This document shows, in pieces, positions 1 to 7,902 of a stretch of 64,000 nucleotides of DNA. The notes under the pieces were generated by a model. That model ran no database searches and was not told the origin of the DNA. It worked only from the letters and a program-made list of their open reading frames with translations. The stretch comes from Pseudomonas cedrina subsp. cedrina. Lineage in GTDB: Bacteria > Pseudomonadota > Gammaproteobacteria > Pseudomonadales > Pseudomonadaceae. The DNA is taken from assembly GCF_001983175.1 (NCBI RefSeq), contig NZ_MNPW01000007.1, positions 62,001 to 126,000 of the forward strand, in the 5' to 3' direction. The translations under genes and the position numbers were made by a program. Numbering within the stretch: position 1 is the stretch's first letter; each line of letters starts with the position of its first letter.

Positions 1-483
1 CTGCGCGCCGTAGGTTTCCTGCAGGGGCTTGATGAAATTGCTGCCCTGGGACACGCACACCGGTTTGTCCTTGAGGTCGGCCCACTGCGTGATGCCCGCG
101 CCTTTGCGAATCAATGCCGCGCCACCGACTTCTTCGTAGGGCGTGGGCACGTAATCGAGGATCTCAGCGCGCTCTTGGGTGAACTGCATGTTGGCGATCA
201 GGATATCGACCTTGCCCTGTTGCAGGAACTGCACGCGGTTGGGCGCCAGCACCGAAACGGTCCTGGCTTCGACGCCCAGCGCCTGGCCGATGCTCTTGGC
301 CAGTTCGACGTTATAGCCCAGGTGTTCGCCGGTCTTGGGGTCAAGGGTGCCGAACGGCGGACCGCTGAGGATCACCCCGACGCTGATGGCGTGGCGTTGC
401 TGGATCTTGTCGAGTGTAGCGTCGGCCTGCGCGAAGCCTGCGCACAGGGCCAGGCCGAGCGCGGTGAGGGTTTTGAAGTGCAT
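1..483 (-). CDS. Periplasmic amino-acid-type ABC substrate-binding protein (partial, C-terminus outside window)
   Basis: The first 161 residues are present; the rest lies beyond the left edge. A signal peptide of about 20 residues ends AQA/DA. The mature part reads like a family-3 solute-binding protein (SBP_bac_3): 'VGVILSGPPFG' early, then 'QQGKVDILIANM' and 'PVCVSQGS'. It is clearly a paralog of the gene immediately upstream, whose stop codon ends one base before this ATG, so the two are probably co-transcribed. It would bind a small polar solute, probably an amino acid, for an ABC importer. The substrate cannot be read from sequence; the LysR and C-S lyase neighbours hint at sulfur amino acids (inference). 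Confidence 0.85.
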   Translation of the reverse strand, partial: MHFKTLTALGLALCAGFAQADATLDKIQQRHAISVGVILSGPPFGTLDPKTGEHLGYNVELAKSIGQALGVEARTVSVLAPNRVQFLQQGKVDILIANMQFTQERAEILDYVPTPYEEVGGAALIRKGAGITQWADLKDKPVCVSQGSNFIKPLQETYGAQ

Positions 484-484
484 G

Positions 485-1306
485 TCAGGCGCCCTTGAAC
501 TGTTTCTGCAATTCCACCAGCGCAGGCGATGCCGGGCTGATGCGGTTGCGGGTCTGGGCTTCGATCAGCCAGCCGCTGCGGTGCAGTGCCTGGATGATCG
601 GGTCGAGCCTGGCCTGGGTATCGCCTTCGCCGCGGCGGGTCCAGATCACCGAGGGCGCCGGGTTGAGTTCCGGGGTGATGACGCGGTAGCCCTTCCATTC
701 GGCGCTGTCGTTGACCAGCGGGTTGATCAGGGTGGAATCATGCACCGCCGCGACGCAGTTGTTGCCGCGCAAGGCCAGCAAGGATTCAGAGGAGCTTTTG
801 AACGCCTTGATCTGGGCGCCGAACTCGGTCAGCGGCTTCACATAGCTGCTGCCTTGGGAGGTGCACACGGGCTGGTCCTTGAGGTCTTGCCAGCGGGCAA
901 TCTTGCTGTCTTTGAGCACGGCCGCGGCGCCACCGATGCGGTAGAACGGAGTGGGCACAAAACCGAGGATCTCACCGCGCTCGGCGGTCCATTCCATATT
1001 GGCGATCAGCAGGTCGACCTTGCCCTGCTGCAGGAACTGCACCCGGTTGGCGGGCAATACCGGCACCAGTTGCACTTGAGCCTTGAGTTGACGCCCCAGC
1101 TCGTTGGCCAGGTCCACGTTCAAGCCCTTGGGCTGTTGCGTCGCCGGGTCAATGCTGCCGAACGGCCCGCCGGACAACAGAACACCCACAACCAGCACAT
1201 GCCGCTGCTCGATCTTGTCCAGGGTCGCATCGGCCTGTGCCGCCCCATTGGCGCCCAACGCGATCAGCGACCCCAGGGCCACCGGCAACCATTTCTTCAA
1301 TTTCAT
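485..1306 (-). CDS. Periplasmic amino-acid-type ABC substrate-binding protein
   Basis: A 273-residue protein with a signal peptide (about residues 1-25, ending GAAQA/DA) and a complete family-3 solute-binding fold: 'VGVLLSGGPFG', 'QQGKVDLLIANMEW' and 'PVCTSQGSSYVKP'. It is a paralog of the next gene downstream, with the same motifs in the same order. The gene is leftward and divergent from the LysR gene at 1550, across a 243-bp gap. That arrangement is typical of a regulator controlling its divergent neighbour. Product class is certain; ligand is unknown. Confidence 0.88.
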   Translation of the reverse strand: MKLKKWLPVALGSLIALGANGAAQADATLDKIEQRHVLVVGVLLSGGPFGSIDPATQQPKGLNVDLANELGRQLKAQVQLVPVLPANRVQFLQQGKVDLLIANMEWTAERGEILGFVPTPFYRIGGAAAVLKDSKIARWQDLKDQPVCTSQGSSYVKPLTEFGAQIKAFKSSSESLLALRGNNCVAAVHDSTLINPLVNDSAEWKGYRVITPELNPAPSVIWTRRGEGDTQARLDPIIQALHRSGWLIEAQTRNRISPASPALVELQKQFKGA

Positions 1307-1509
1307 TGGACTTCCCCCTGGCGAATGATCGGCGTACCCCGACCTGATGGAGGGGCATGCTAGGGAGTGTGGGCAAGCAACGGAAATGCAGATATCTCAT
1401 ATCGTTATAACTTGCCGTGGACGGACAACCTTCGATTCAGGCATAACCCAATATTCATTGAGCCAGCTAAAAATATTTCTCTCAAATACATAAAGTTCTG
1501 TAATGTTTA

Positions 1510-1527
1510 ACGTCACGCCCGTGATGT
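1510..1527. promoter_or_regulatory. Candidate operator (inverted repeat) in the LysR/binding-protein divergent region
   Basis: The near-perfect palindrome ACGTCACG-CC-CGTGATGT (7 of 8 arm bases pair) lies 22 bases before the ATG of the LysR gene. The 1307-1549 gap is AT-rich and otherwise holds nothing I recognise. Placement suits autoregulation by the LysR protein; this is inference. Confidence 0.35.
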
Positions 1528-1549
1528 AAAACCGCTTCTGGAACCGGCC

Positions 1550-2401
1550 ATGTCGACCCTCGACCTTGAACTGCTGCGCACCTTTATCGCCGTGGTCGAC
1601 CACCACAGCTTCGCCGAGGCCGGCACGCACCTGGCCCGCACCCAATCGTCCGTGACCCAGCATATGCAGCGCCTGGAGCAGCAAGTCGGGATCAGGCTGT
1701 TCGAGAAGCGCGGCCGGCAAAAGCAGCTGACCGAACCCGGCCTGCAGTTGCTGCGCCATGCACGCCAGATGCTTTCGCTCAATGACGATGCGTTGAACTC
1801 CCTGCGCGAAAGCAGCCTGAGCGGCGTATTGCGTATCGGCTCGCCTCACGATATCGCCGACACCATCCTGCCGCCGATCCTCAGCCACATCGCCCGCTCC
1901 GCACCGCGCTTGCGCCTGGAGATCGATGTGGGCCGCAGCCCGTTCCTGATGGATGACTTGCATCGGGGCAAGGTGGACATGGTGATTTCCACCCGCTCCG
2001 ACCCGAACCTGGAAGGTTTCGCGTTGCGCACGTCACCGGTCTGGTGGATTTGTTCGGCGCAGTACATCCATCAGCCGAGTGAACCGTTGCCGTTGATTCT
2101 GGTGGATGAGCCGAGCATCTACCGGCGCTATGCGCTGGAAGCGTTGGAGCGGGCCAATATTGCCTGGCGCCAGGCCTACCTGGCGTCGAACCTGATCGGC
2201 ATCAAGGCCGCGACCCGTGCGGGGCTGGGGGTGACGCCGCGAAGCATGGAAATGCTCGGGCCGGACATGCGGGTGCTGGGGGAGACGGATGGGTTGCCGC
2301 GCTTGCCTGAGGTGACGTACTACCTGTGGATTCGACCGCACACGGCGAACCCGATTGCCAGGAAGGCATATGACTTGATTCGAGGCAACCAGGGGTTGTG
2401 A
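1550..2401 (+). CDS. LysR-family transcriptional regulator
   Basis: A 283-residue LysR-type regulator. The N-terminal winged helix-turn-helix (about residues 1-60) contains 'SFAEAGTHLARTQSSVTQ' and 'LEQQVGIRLFEKRGR'; residues 90-280 form the effector-binding domain. It is transcribed away from the two binding-protein genes and sits 100 bp before the MalY/PatB gene. It probably controls one or both, with an amino acid or sulfur compound as inducer (inference). The ATG follows a weak TGGAA ribosome site. Confidence 0.9.
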   Translation: MSTLDLELLRTFIAVVDHHSFAEAGTHLARTQSSVTQHMQRLEQQVGIRLFEKRGRQKQLTEPGLQLLRHARQMLSLNDDALNSLRESSLSGVLRIGSPHDIADTILPPILSHIARSAPRLRLEIDVGRSPFLMDDLHRGKVDMVISTRSDPNLEGFALRTSPVWWICSAQYIHQPSEPLPLILVDEPSIYRRYALEALERANIAWRQAYLASNLIGIKAATRAGLGVTPRSMEMLGPDMRVLGETDGLPRLPEVTYYLWIRPHTANPIARKAYDLIRGNQGL

Positions 2402-2501
2402 TCCCCTGTTGGAGACTGCAGCGATCTCGTGGTTATGTTTTGCGCTTGGCGGCGCTAGAATCACGGCCTTTCTCGCCTGCCTCCCTTGATACGAGCCCCC
2501 C

Positions 2502-3647
2502 ATGAGCTTTGATTTCGACACGATCCACTCGCGCTTCGGCACCGGCAGCACCAAGTGGAGCCGCTACCCGCAGGACGTCTTGCCCATGTGGATCGCCGAC
2601 ATGGACATCGCGGCGCCACCCGCCGTGCTCCAGGCCTTGCATGCGCGCCTGGACCAGCAGGTCCTCGGCTACAGCGTCGCCGGCGCGGATGTGCGTGAGG
2701 CGATTGTCGCCGACCTGTGGGCCAAGTACGCCTGGCGTGTGCAGCCGGATGAGCTGCTGTTCCTGCCGGGCGTCGAGCCAGGTTTCAACATGGCACTGCA
2801 CGCGTTTGTACAGCCGGGCCAACCGGTGGTGCTGCAGACGCCCAACTACCGGCCGATCCGCCTGGCGCCGGGAAACTGGAACCTGCCGCGCATCGAAATA
2901 CCATTCCAATTGAGCAACGGCGAATACCTCACGCCGCTGCCGGCCCTGCGCCAGGCGTTGGCTGGCGCGGGCGCGCTGCTGTTGAGCAACCCGCACAACC
3001 CGATCGGCAAGGTCTTCCCCCGCGACGAACTGCTGGCGGTGGCCAATGCGTGCCTGGAACACGGCGCACTGATCATCTCCGATGAAATCCACGCCGAGCT
3101 GTGCTTCGACGGCCGCCGCCACATCCCCACGGCCAGCCTCAGCGAGGAGATCGCCCAGCGCACCATCACCCTGATGTCGGCGAGCAAGGCCTATAACGTG
3201 GCCGGCCTGAAGACCTGCTTTGCGGTGGTGCAGAACGCCGAGATCCGCGAGCGCTTCAACGCGGCCCGTTGCGGCATGGTCGACAGCGTCAGCCCCCTGG
3301 GCCTGGAAGCCACCCGCGCAGCGTACAGCGAGTGCGGCGAATGGCTGGAGGCGTTGAAGGCGTACCTGCAAGCCAACCGCGACTACCTGTTCGATGCCGT
3401 GCAGACCCGCCTGCCCGGCGTGGTGATGCATGCCCCGCAAGGCACCTACCTGGCCTGGCTGGATTGCAGCGCCCTGGACCTTGCCGACCCGCAGCAGTTC
3501 TTCCTGGAACGGGCCAAGGTCGGGTTGAGCGCCGGTATCGAGTTCGGCGATGACAGCCAGCAGTTCGTGCGCCTGAACTTCGGCTGCCCGCGGTCGATGC
3601 TCGAAGAAGGGTTGCAGCGCATGGAGCGCGCGCTGCTTCAGGCTTGA
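2502..3647 (+). CDS. patB: MalY/PatB-type PLP-dependent C-S beta-lyase / aminotransferase
   Basis: A 381-residue fold-type I PLP enzyme of the MalY/PatB group. These enzymes cleave cystathionine or cysteine-S-conjugates to pyruvate, ammonia and a thiol. Family features are the start 'RFGTGSTKWSRYP', 'LPMWIADMD', 'NPHNPIGKVF', 'ISDEIHAEL' and the PLP lysine in 'MSASKAYNVAGLK' (near residue 229). Length is normal for the family. The gene follows the LysR regulator and precedes sulfonate uptake genes, so a role in releasing sulfur from organosulfur amino acids is plausible. Members of this group also act as aminotransferases, so the exact reaction is not certain. Confidence 0.85.
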   Translation: MSFDFDTIHSRFGTGSTKWSRYPQDVLPMWIADMDIAAPPAVLQALHARLDQQVLGYSVAGADVREAIVADLWAKYAWRVQPDELLFLPGVEPGFNMALHAFVQPGQPVVLQTPNYRPIRLAPGNWNLPRIEIPFQLSNGEYLTPLPALRQALAGAGALLLSNPHNPIGKVFPRDELLAVANACLEHGALIISDEIHAELCFDGRRHIPTASLSEEIAQRTITLMSASKAYNVAGLKTCFAVVQNAEIRERFNAARCGMVDSVSPLGLEATRAAYSECGEWLEALKAYLQANRDYLFDAVQTRLPGVVMHAPQGTYLAWLDCSALDLADPQQFFLERAKVGLSAGIEFGDDSQQFVRLNFGCPRSMLEEGLQRMERALLQA

Positions 3648-3676
3648 TGGCGGCCTGACAGTTGCACCTCTATCAA

Positions 3677-3696
3677 TGTGGGAGCTGGCTCCCACA
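3677..3696. repeat. Minimal REP-type palindrome / possible terminator
   Basis: A 9-bp arm pair around TGTGGGAGC and its complement with a 2-base loop, between the convergent ends of patB and the mop gene. The arm matches the outer arms of the larger REP doublets at 10084, 13328, 31357 and 57507. It may act as a bidirectional terminator, although there is no T-tract. Confidence 0.7.
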
Positions 3697-3708
3697 GTTA
3701 GAGGGTAT

Positions 3709-3924
3709 TCACAACTTGGCGATGGACACTTCGGTCGACTTCACAAAAGCAATCACTTCACTGCCGATCTTCAATTCCAGGTCACGCACCGAGCGGGTGG
3801 TGATCACAGACGTGACGATACCGGACGCGGTCTGCACGTCGATTTCCGACACCACTTCCCCCAGCAGAATCTCCTTGATCACGCCCTTGAACTGGTTGCG
3901 CACGTTGATCGCTTTAATGGTCAT
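3709..3924 (-). CDS. Molybdopterin-binding Mop/TOBE-domain protein
   Basis: A 71-residue single TOBE (Mop) domain: 'MTIKAINVRNQFKGVIKEI', 'VSEIDVQTASGIVTSVIT' and 'GSEVIAFVKSTEVSI'. Such molbindins bind molybdate or tungstate as oligomers and buffer the anion in the cytoplasm. I chose the ATG at 3924 over an upstream in-frame start because AAAGGAAAG sits 6 bases before it and the protein then has normal Mop length. It is divergent from the sulfonate ABC genes. Molybdate and sulfur oxyanions often share regulation, which may explain the neighbourhood (inference). Confidence 0.88.
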   Translation of the reverse strand: MTIKAINVRNQFKGVIKEILLGEVVSEIDVQTASGIVTSVITTRSVRDLELKIGSEVIAFVKSTEVSIAKL

Positions 3925-4048
3925 GTCGGCTTTCCTTTTGGCTGTTGGGTCAATCCGCACGAATGCGCAGGCCTTCAAAATGCGCTATCGAAGACAACAT
4001 TAAAAGGAATATATAACTCTTTATTTATACGATTTAGATATATAATAA

Positions 4049-4089
4049 CTGTTGCTCCACCAACAGCCGATCAACATTCTGCGCTGTTG
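4049..4089. promoter_or_regulatory. Cluster of CTGTTG/CAACAG half-sites (candidate activator sites)
   Basis: CTGTTG at 4049, CAACAG at 4061 and CTGTTG at 4084 form two overlapping inverted repeats. They lie about 50-90 bp upstream of the sigma-54 promoter at 4140, where an enhancer-binding protein such as SfnR would act. Identity of the binder is inference. The 3925-4242 gap (318 bp) holds only this and the promoter. Confidence 0.4.
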
Positions 4090-4139
4090 CGTCGCGTCCT
4101 TTTCAACCTGAAGCCCCGTAAATACGTGCACGAACCAGC

Positions 4140-4155
4140 TGGCACAGAGACTGCA
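4140..4155 (+). promoter_or_regulatory. Sigma-54 (-24/-12) promoter for the sulfonate ABC operon
   Basis: TGGCACAGAGACTGCA matches the consensus TGGCAC-N5-TTGCA with one mismatch. GG (4141-4142) and GC (4153-4154) are exactly 10 bases apart. The expected start near 4166 gives a leader of about 77 bases to the ATG at 4243. Sigma-54 dependence is known for Pseudomonas sulfone/sulfonate genes under SfnR-type activators. Confidence 0.6.
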
Positions 4156-4242
4156 TATTCCATAAGAGCATGATGGAGCATGCCGTTTCATTTTCTGAAT
4201 ATAAGAAAAAGCCTTCTCTCACTGCCTTGTCGGAGCTGTTTC

Positions 4243-5199
4243 ATGAACCCCTTCACCCAACGTCTATTGGGCGCCTGTGCGCTCGTCCTGTGCCTGCAAC
4301 CCCTGGCGCACGCGGCTGAAACCGACCCTGCCGAGGTCAATCTCGATTACGCCTACTACTCGCCCGTCAGCCTGGTGCTCAAGCATTTTGGCTGGCTGGA
4401 ACAAGCCTTGCCGCACTCCAAGGTGGGCTGGGTACTGAGCCAGGGCAGCAACCGTTCCCTGGAGTACCTCAACAGTGGCGGCGTGGACTTTGCCTCTTCC
4501 GCCAGCCTGTCCGCGGTGCTGAGCCGCGCCAACGGCAGCCCGATCAAATCGGTGTATGTGTATAGCCGTGCCGAATGGACAGCCCTGGTGGTCCGCAAAG
4601 ACTCACCGCTCAAGAGCCTCGCCGATCTCAAGGGCAAGAAAATCGCCGCCACCAAAGGCACCGACCCGTACCTGTTTACCTTGCGCAGCCTGCAAACGGC
4701 CGGGCTGGACAAGGACGACGTGGAACTGGTGCACCTGCAACACCCGGACGGTCGCACAGCCCTGGAAAAAGGTGACGTGGACGCCTGGGCCGGTCTCGAC
4801 CCGCATATGGCGGCCAGCGAAATCCAGGCCGGTTCGCGCCTGTTGTACCGTAACAAGGACTTCAACAGCTACGGCGTAGTCAGCGTTACCGAGACGTTCG
4901 CCAAGGCCCATCCGCAGACCATCACCAAGGTGCTCGGCGCCTATGAAAAGGCGCGGGACTGGGCGGTCAAGCACCCGGAGGAGTTCGCCAAGCTGCTCGC
5001 TGACGAGTCCGGCTTGCCGTTGGAAGTGGCCAAGCTGCAGCTCTCGCGCACCGACCTGAGCACGCCGTTCTTGAGCGCCAAGGACGTGGCGTCGTCCAAG
5101 GCGGCCGCACCGATCCTGGTCTCCGAAGCGTTGGTGCGCAAAGGGGTCAATGTGGACCAGGTGATTGATCAGTTGATCGACACTACGTTCAGCCAGTAA
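4243..5199 (+). CDS. Sulfonate-type ABC transporter substrate-binding protein (SsuA/TauA-like)
   Basis: A 318-residue exported binding protein. The signal peptide is about residues 1-25 (ends AHA/AE). The NMT1/SsuA-like fold is seen in 'DYAYYSPVSLVLKHFGWLEQ', 'SQGSNRSLEYLNSGGVDF', 'DLKGKKIAATKGTDP' and 'DAWAGLDPHM'. I start at 4243, preceded by GGAG and giving a clean signal peptide, rather than an in-frame start 21 codons upstream. It is first in a three-gene importer operon behind a sigma-54 promoter. Aliphatic sulfonates are the likely ligand by family, though nitrate, taurine or pyrimidine-precursor binders look similar. Confidence 0.85.
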   Translation: MNPFTQRLLGACALVLCLQPLAHAAETDPAEVNLDYAYYSPVSLVLKHFGWLEQALPHSKVGWVLSQGSNRSLEYLNSGGVDFASSASLSAVLSRANGSPIKSVYVYSRAEWTALVVRKDSPLKSLADLKGKKIAATKGTDPYLFTLRSLQTAGLDKDDVELVHLQHPDGRTALEKGDVDAWAGLDPHMAASEIQAGSRLLYRNKDFNSYGVVSVTETFAKAHPQTITKVLGAYEKARDWAVKHPEEFAKLLADESGLPLEVAKLQLSRTDLSTPFLSAKDVASSKAAAPILVSEALVRKGVNVDQVIDQLIDTTFSQ

Positions 5200-5209
5200 G
5201 GACTGCGAA

Positions 5210-6031
5210 ATGACCAGCAAGAGCCAAGCAATGCCCTTAGCCGCGCCAGTGGTTATCCACCGCAGTGCCTGGCCCAGGCGACTCAAGGGCCTCGTGGTGC
5301 CAGTGGTGATCCTGCTGGTGCTGGAAGTGGTGGTTCGCGTGGGTTGGCTGCCGTCGTACCAGATGCCGGCGCCCAGCGAGATCGCCGTGACCCTGGCAGA
5401 CCTCGCCGAAGGCGCGCTGTGGAAACACATCGGCGCCAGCCTCGGCCGGGTGCTGCTGGGCTTTGCCATTGGCGGCGGCCTGGCGCTGGTGTTTGCCGCC
5501 TGGGTGGGCTTGAGCCGTGAGGCCGAAGCCTATCTGGAACCGACCTTCGCCGGGCTGCGTTCGATCCCGAGCCTGGCCTGGGTGCCGTTGCTGCTGTTGT
5601 GGCTGGGCATCGACGAAACCTCGAAGATCGTGCTGATCGCGATTGGCGCGTTTTTCCCGGTGTACCTCAATGGCGTCGCGGCCATTCGCGATATCGACCG
5701 CAAGCTGGTGGAAGTCGGGCAAATGTACGGTTTCAGTCGGCGGCGCCTGGTGCGCCGCATCCTTTTGCCTGCCGCCCTGCCCGGCCTGTTTACCGGATTG
5801 CGCAGTGGCTTGAGCCTGGCCTGGATGTTTCTGGTGGCGGCCGAATTGATTGCCGCCACCAAGGGCCTGGGTTACTTGCTCAGCGATGGGCGGGAAACCT
5901 CGCGGCCGGATATCGTGCTGGCGGCGATCATCGTGCTGGCGCTGCTGGGCAAGATCAGCGATGGCCTGCTTGCAGCGCTGGAAAAGCGCTGCCTTGCCTG
6001 GCGCGATACCTTCCAGGGAGCCGGACAATGA
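5210..6031 (+). CDS. Sulfonate-type ABC transporter permease (SsuC-like)
   Basis: A 273-residue inner-membrane permease with about six transmembrane segments and the cytoplasmic-loop motif 'VGQMYGFSRRRLVRRILLPAALPGLFTG', which docks the ATPase. It starts 10 bases after the binding-protein stop and its TGA overlaps the next ATG (ATGA), so the operon is translationally coupled. It forms the membrane channel of the same importer. Confidence 0.88.
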   Translation: MTSKSQAMPLAAPVVIHRSAWPRRLKGLVVPVVILLVLEVVVRVGWLPSYQMPAPSEIAVTLADLAEGALWKHIGASLGRVLLGFAIGGGLALVFAAWVGLSREAEAYLEPTFAGLRSIPSLAWVPLLLLWLGIDETSKIVLIAIGAFFPVYLNGVAAIRDIDRKLVEVGQMYGFSRRRLVRRILLPAALPGLFTGLRSGLSLAWMFLVAAELIAATKGLGYLLSDGRETSRPDIVLAAIIVLALLGKISDGLLAALEKRCLAWRDTFQGAGQ

Positions 6032-6744
6032 GCGCGCAACCGCTGCTGGACATTCACGTGGCGCGTAAGAGCTTTGCCCACACCACGGTGCTGAACGAGG
6101 TGCGCCTGGCGTTGCAACCTCGCGAAGCCGTCAGCCTGCTGGGCCCCAGCGGCTGCGGCAAAAGCACCTTGCTGCGGATCGTCGCCGGGCTGGAGAAAGA
6201 CTTCCAGGGCGAGTTGCGCAGCCCCGATGGTGAAGTCGCTTTTGTGTTCCAGGAACCGCGGCTGATGCCCTGGCTCACGGTGGAGCAGAACATCGGTTTC
6301 ACTGATGACAGCCACTACGACAAGGCCTGGGTGACGCAGTTGATCGAGGAGGTCGGCCTCAAGGGTTTTGCCCAGGCGCTACCCAAGGCATTGTCCGGCG
6401 GCATGGCGCAACGGGTGGCCATCGCACGGGGCTTGTATTCGCGCCCGCAGGTATTGCTGCTGGATGAACCGTTCAGCGCGGTGGATGCGTTCACCCGCAT
6501 GAAGCTGCAGGATTTGCTGCTGCAACTGGCCGAACACCATGCCATCGCCCTGCTGTTGGTGACCCACGATGTAGACGAGGCGCTTTACCTCAGTGACCGG
6601 GTGCTGGTGATGGACAACCGGCCCAGCAGTATTCGCCAGGAACTCGCCGTGGGATTGCCGCACCCCAGGGATAGGCGGGATCCGGTGCTGGCGCAGCTCA
6701 AGGCACTGGCCTTGACCGAGCTGCAACGTGCCCACGTAATTTGA
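6028..6744 (+). CDS. Sulfonate-type ABC transporter ATP-binding protein (SsuB-like)
   Basis: A 238-residue ATPase. Walker A is 'GPSGCGKST' (near residue 40), the signature is 'LSGGMAQR', and Walker B is 'VLLLDEPFSAVD' followed by the H-loop 'LLVTHDVDEA'. The ATG overlaps the permease stop by 4 bases. An in-frame open frame extends far upstream inside the permease gene, but the coupled start gives the normal SsuB length. It energises the importer. Confidence 0.9.
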   Translation: MSAQPLLDIHVARKSFAHTTVLNEVRLALQPREAVSLLGPSGCGKSTLLRIVAGLEKDFQGELRSPDGEVAFVFQEPRLMPWLTVEQNIGFTDDSHYDKAWVTQLIEEVGLKGFAQALPKALSGGMAQRVAIARGLYSRPQVLLLDEPFSAVDAFTRMKLQDLLLQLAEHHAIALLLVTHDVDEALYLSDRVLVMDNRPSSIRQELAVGLPHPRDRRDPVLAQLKALALTELQRAHVI

Positions 6745-6779
6745 AAGCACGAATACTTTTTCAAACCAAGGCAGGATCA

Positions 6780-6977
6780 GTGTGGGAGCGGGCAAGCCCG
6801 CGAATGCAGTGTGTAGTGAGCGGGCTTGCCCCGCGCTGGGCTGCGAAGCGGCCCCAATAAAAACACCACCGACCTCCAGGTAGAACCGAGTCGCCTGGTC
6901 TGGGGCGGCTTCGCCACCCAGCGCGGGGCAAGCCCGCTCACTACAGGCCGCATTCGCGGGCTTGCTCGCTCCCACAT
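6780..6977. repeat. Nested double REP doublet (198 bp)
   Basis: An outer inverted pair (TGTGGGAGCGGGCAAGCCCG at 6780 and its imperfect complement ending at 6977) encloses an inner pair. The inner pair begins GTAGTGAGCGGGCTTGCC near 6813 and closes near 6943. The inner unit has the same design as the doublets at 59074 and around the IS at 39155. The element fills the gap between the convergent ABC ATPase and fecR-like genes. Confidence 0.85.
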
Positions 6978-6993
6978 TTTGATCTTGGGCACC

Positions 6994-7902
6994 TCAGGAA
7001 AGTGTGACCCAATACCGGGTACGCGCCTGTACACGCAACCCCAGGCTTGAGGCCAGCAAGTCGAGAATGCGATCGGTGTCGTCCAAGCGAAAACTTCCGG
7101 TAACCCGCAGCGCTTCCAGGCTGGGCTCCCAGCGCAGAACGCCCGGCCGATAGCGTTGCAGCTCCCGCAGGAAATCCCCCAGCGGTTGGTTCTGCGCAGT
7201 GAGTACGCCGTCGCGCCAGCCCGGTTGCAGCACGTCGAACGGTACCCACGCCCCCAGCCCGCCAGTTTTCAACCGCGCTTGCTGACCCCCTTGCAAGGTC
7301 GCCGCTTGCCCGCCCAGATCGCGCACCTGCACCGTGCCCTGGAGCACAGACACCAGGCAACCCGAGGCAAGTTGCCGTACACACACCTGCGCCTGGCTGA
7401 CCTTCAACTCGCCGTAGCGGGTCTGGACAGTCATCGGCGCTGCACCAGGCACATCAAGCGCCAATTCGCCGTCCACCAACGTGATGCGTCGCTGCGCCAG
7501 GTCCACGTCCACCGCCGTCGCGGTATTGAGTTGCAGGCTGCCGCCGTCGTCCAGCGCCATGCGCTTGCGCTCGCCGGTCGCGGTGTGCAGGTCGGCGCGC
7601 CATGCCTCGATGGGCAACTGACGGCTGATCAGCCAGGCGGTCGGCACCAATGCCGCGAGTCCCAGGGCACGCTTGAGCACGGCGCGGCGCCCCGGTTGCG
7701 GGCGGTCGAGGCTGGCCATCGCCAGGGCCTGGGGCAAGTCGCTGAAACGCTGGCGCAAGGTCTGGGCTTTCTGCCAGGTCTGTTCGTGTTGCGGGTGGCT
7801 GTCACGCCAGTGTTGCAGCGCGGCGTGATCACGCTCGGTGGCCGCACCGGACTCAAGCAGCGCCAGCCACTGGGCAGCGGCGCGGGCGACGTCACGGCTC
7901 AC
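6994..7902 (-). CDS. FecR-family anti-sigma / signal-transducing regulator
   Basis: About 302 residues. The N-terminal cytoplasmic DUF4880-type domain ('VARAAAQWLALLESG') is followed by one transmembrane segment near residues 90-110 ('LGLAALVPTAWLI'), the periplasmic FecR domain ('TGERKRMALDDGGSLQLNT') and a C-terminal secretin/TonB-short-like domain ('VTGSFRLDDTDRILDLLASSL'). I use the GTG at 7902, whose GTGA overlaps the sigma-factor stop; a TTG at 7920 is also possible. It normally relays a siderophore signal from a TonB-dependent receptor to the ECF sigma factor encoded just upstream. No receptor with a signalling extension is adjacent. Confidence 0.88.
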   Translation of the reverse strand: MSRDVARAAAQWLALLESGAATERDHAALQHWRDSHPQHEQTWQKAQTLRQRFSDLPQALAMASLDRPQPGRRAVLKRALGLAALVPTAWLISRQLPIEAWRADLHTATGERKRMALDDGGSLQLNTATAVDVDLAQRRITLVDGELALDVPGAAPMTVQTRYGELKVSQAQVCVRQLASGCLVSVLQGTVQVRDLGGQAATLQGGQQARLKTGGLGAWVPFDVLQPGWRDGVLTAQNQPLGDFLRELQRYRPGVLRWEPSLEALRVTGSFRLDDTDRILDLLASSLGLRVQARTRYWVTLS

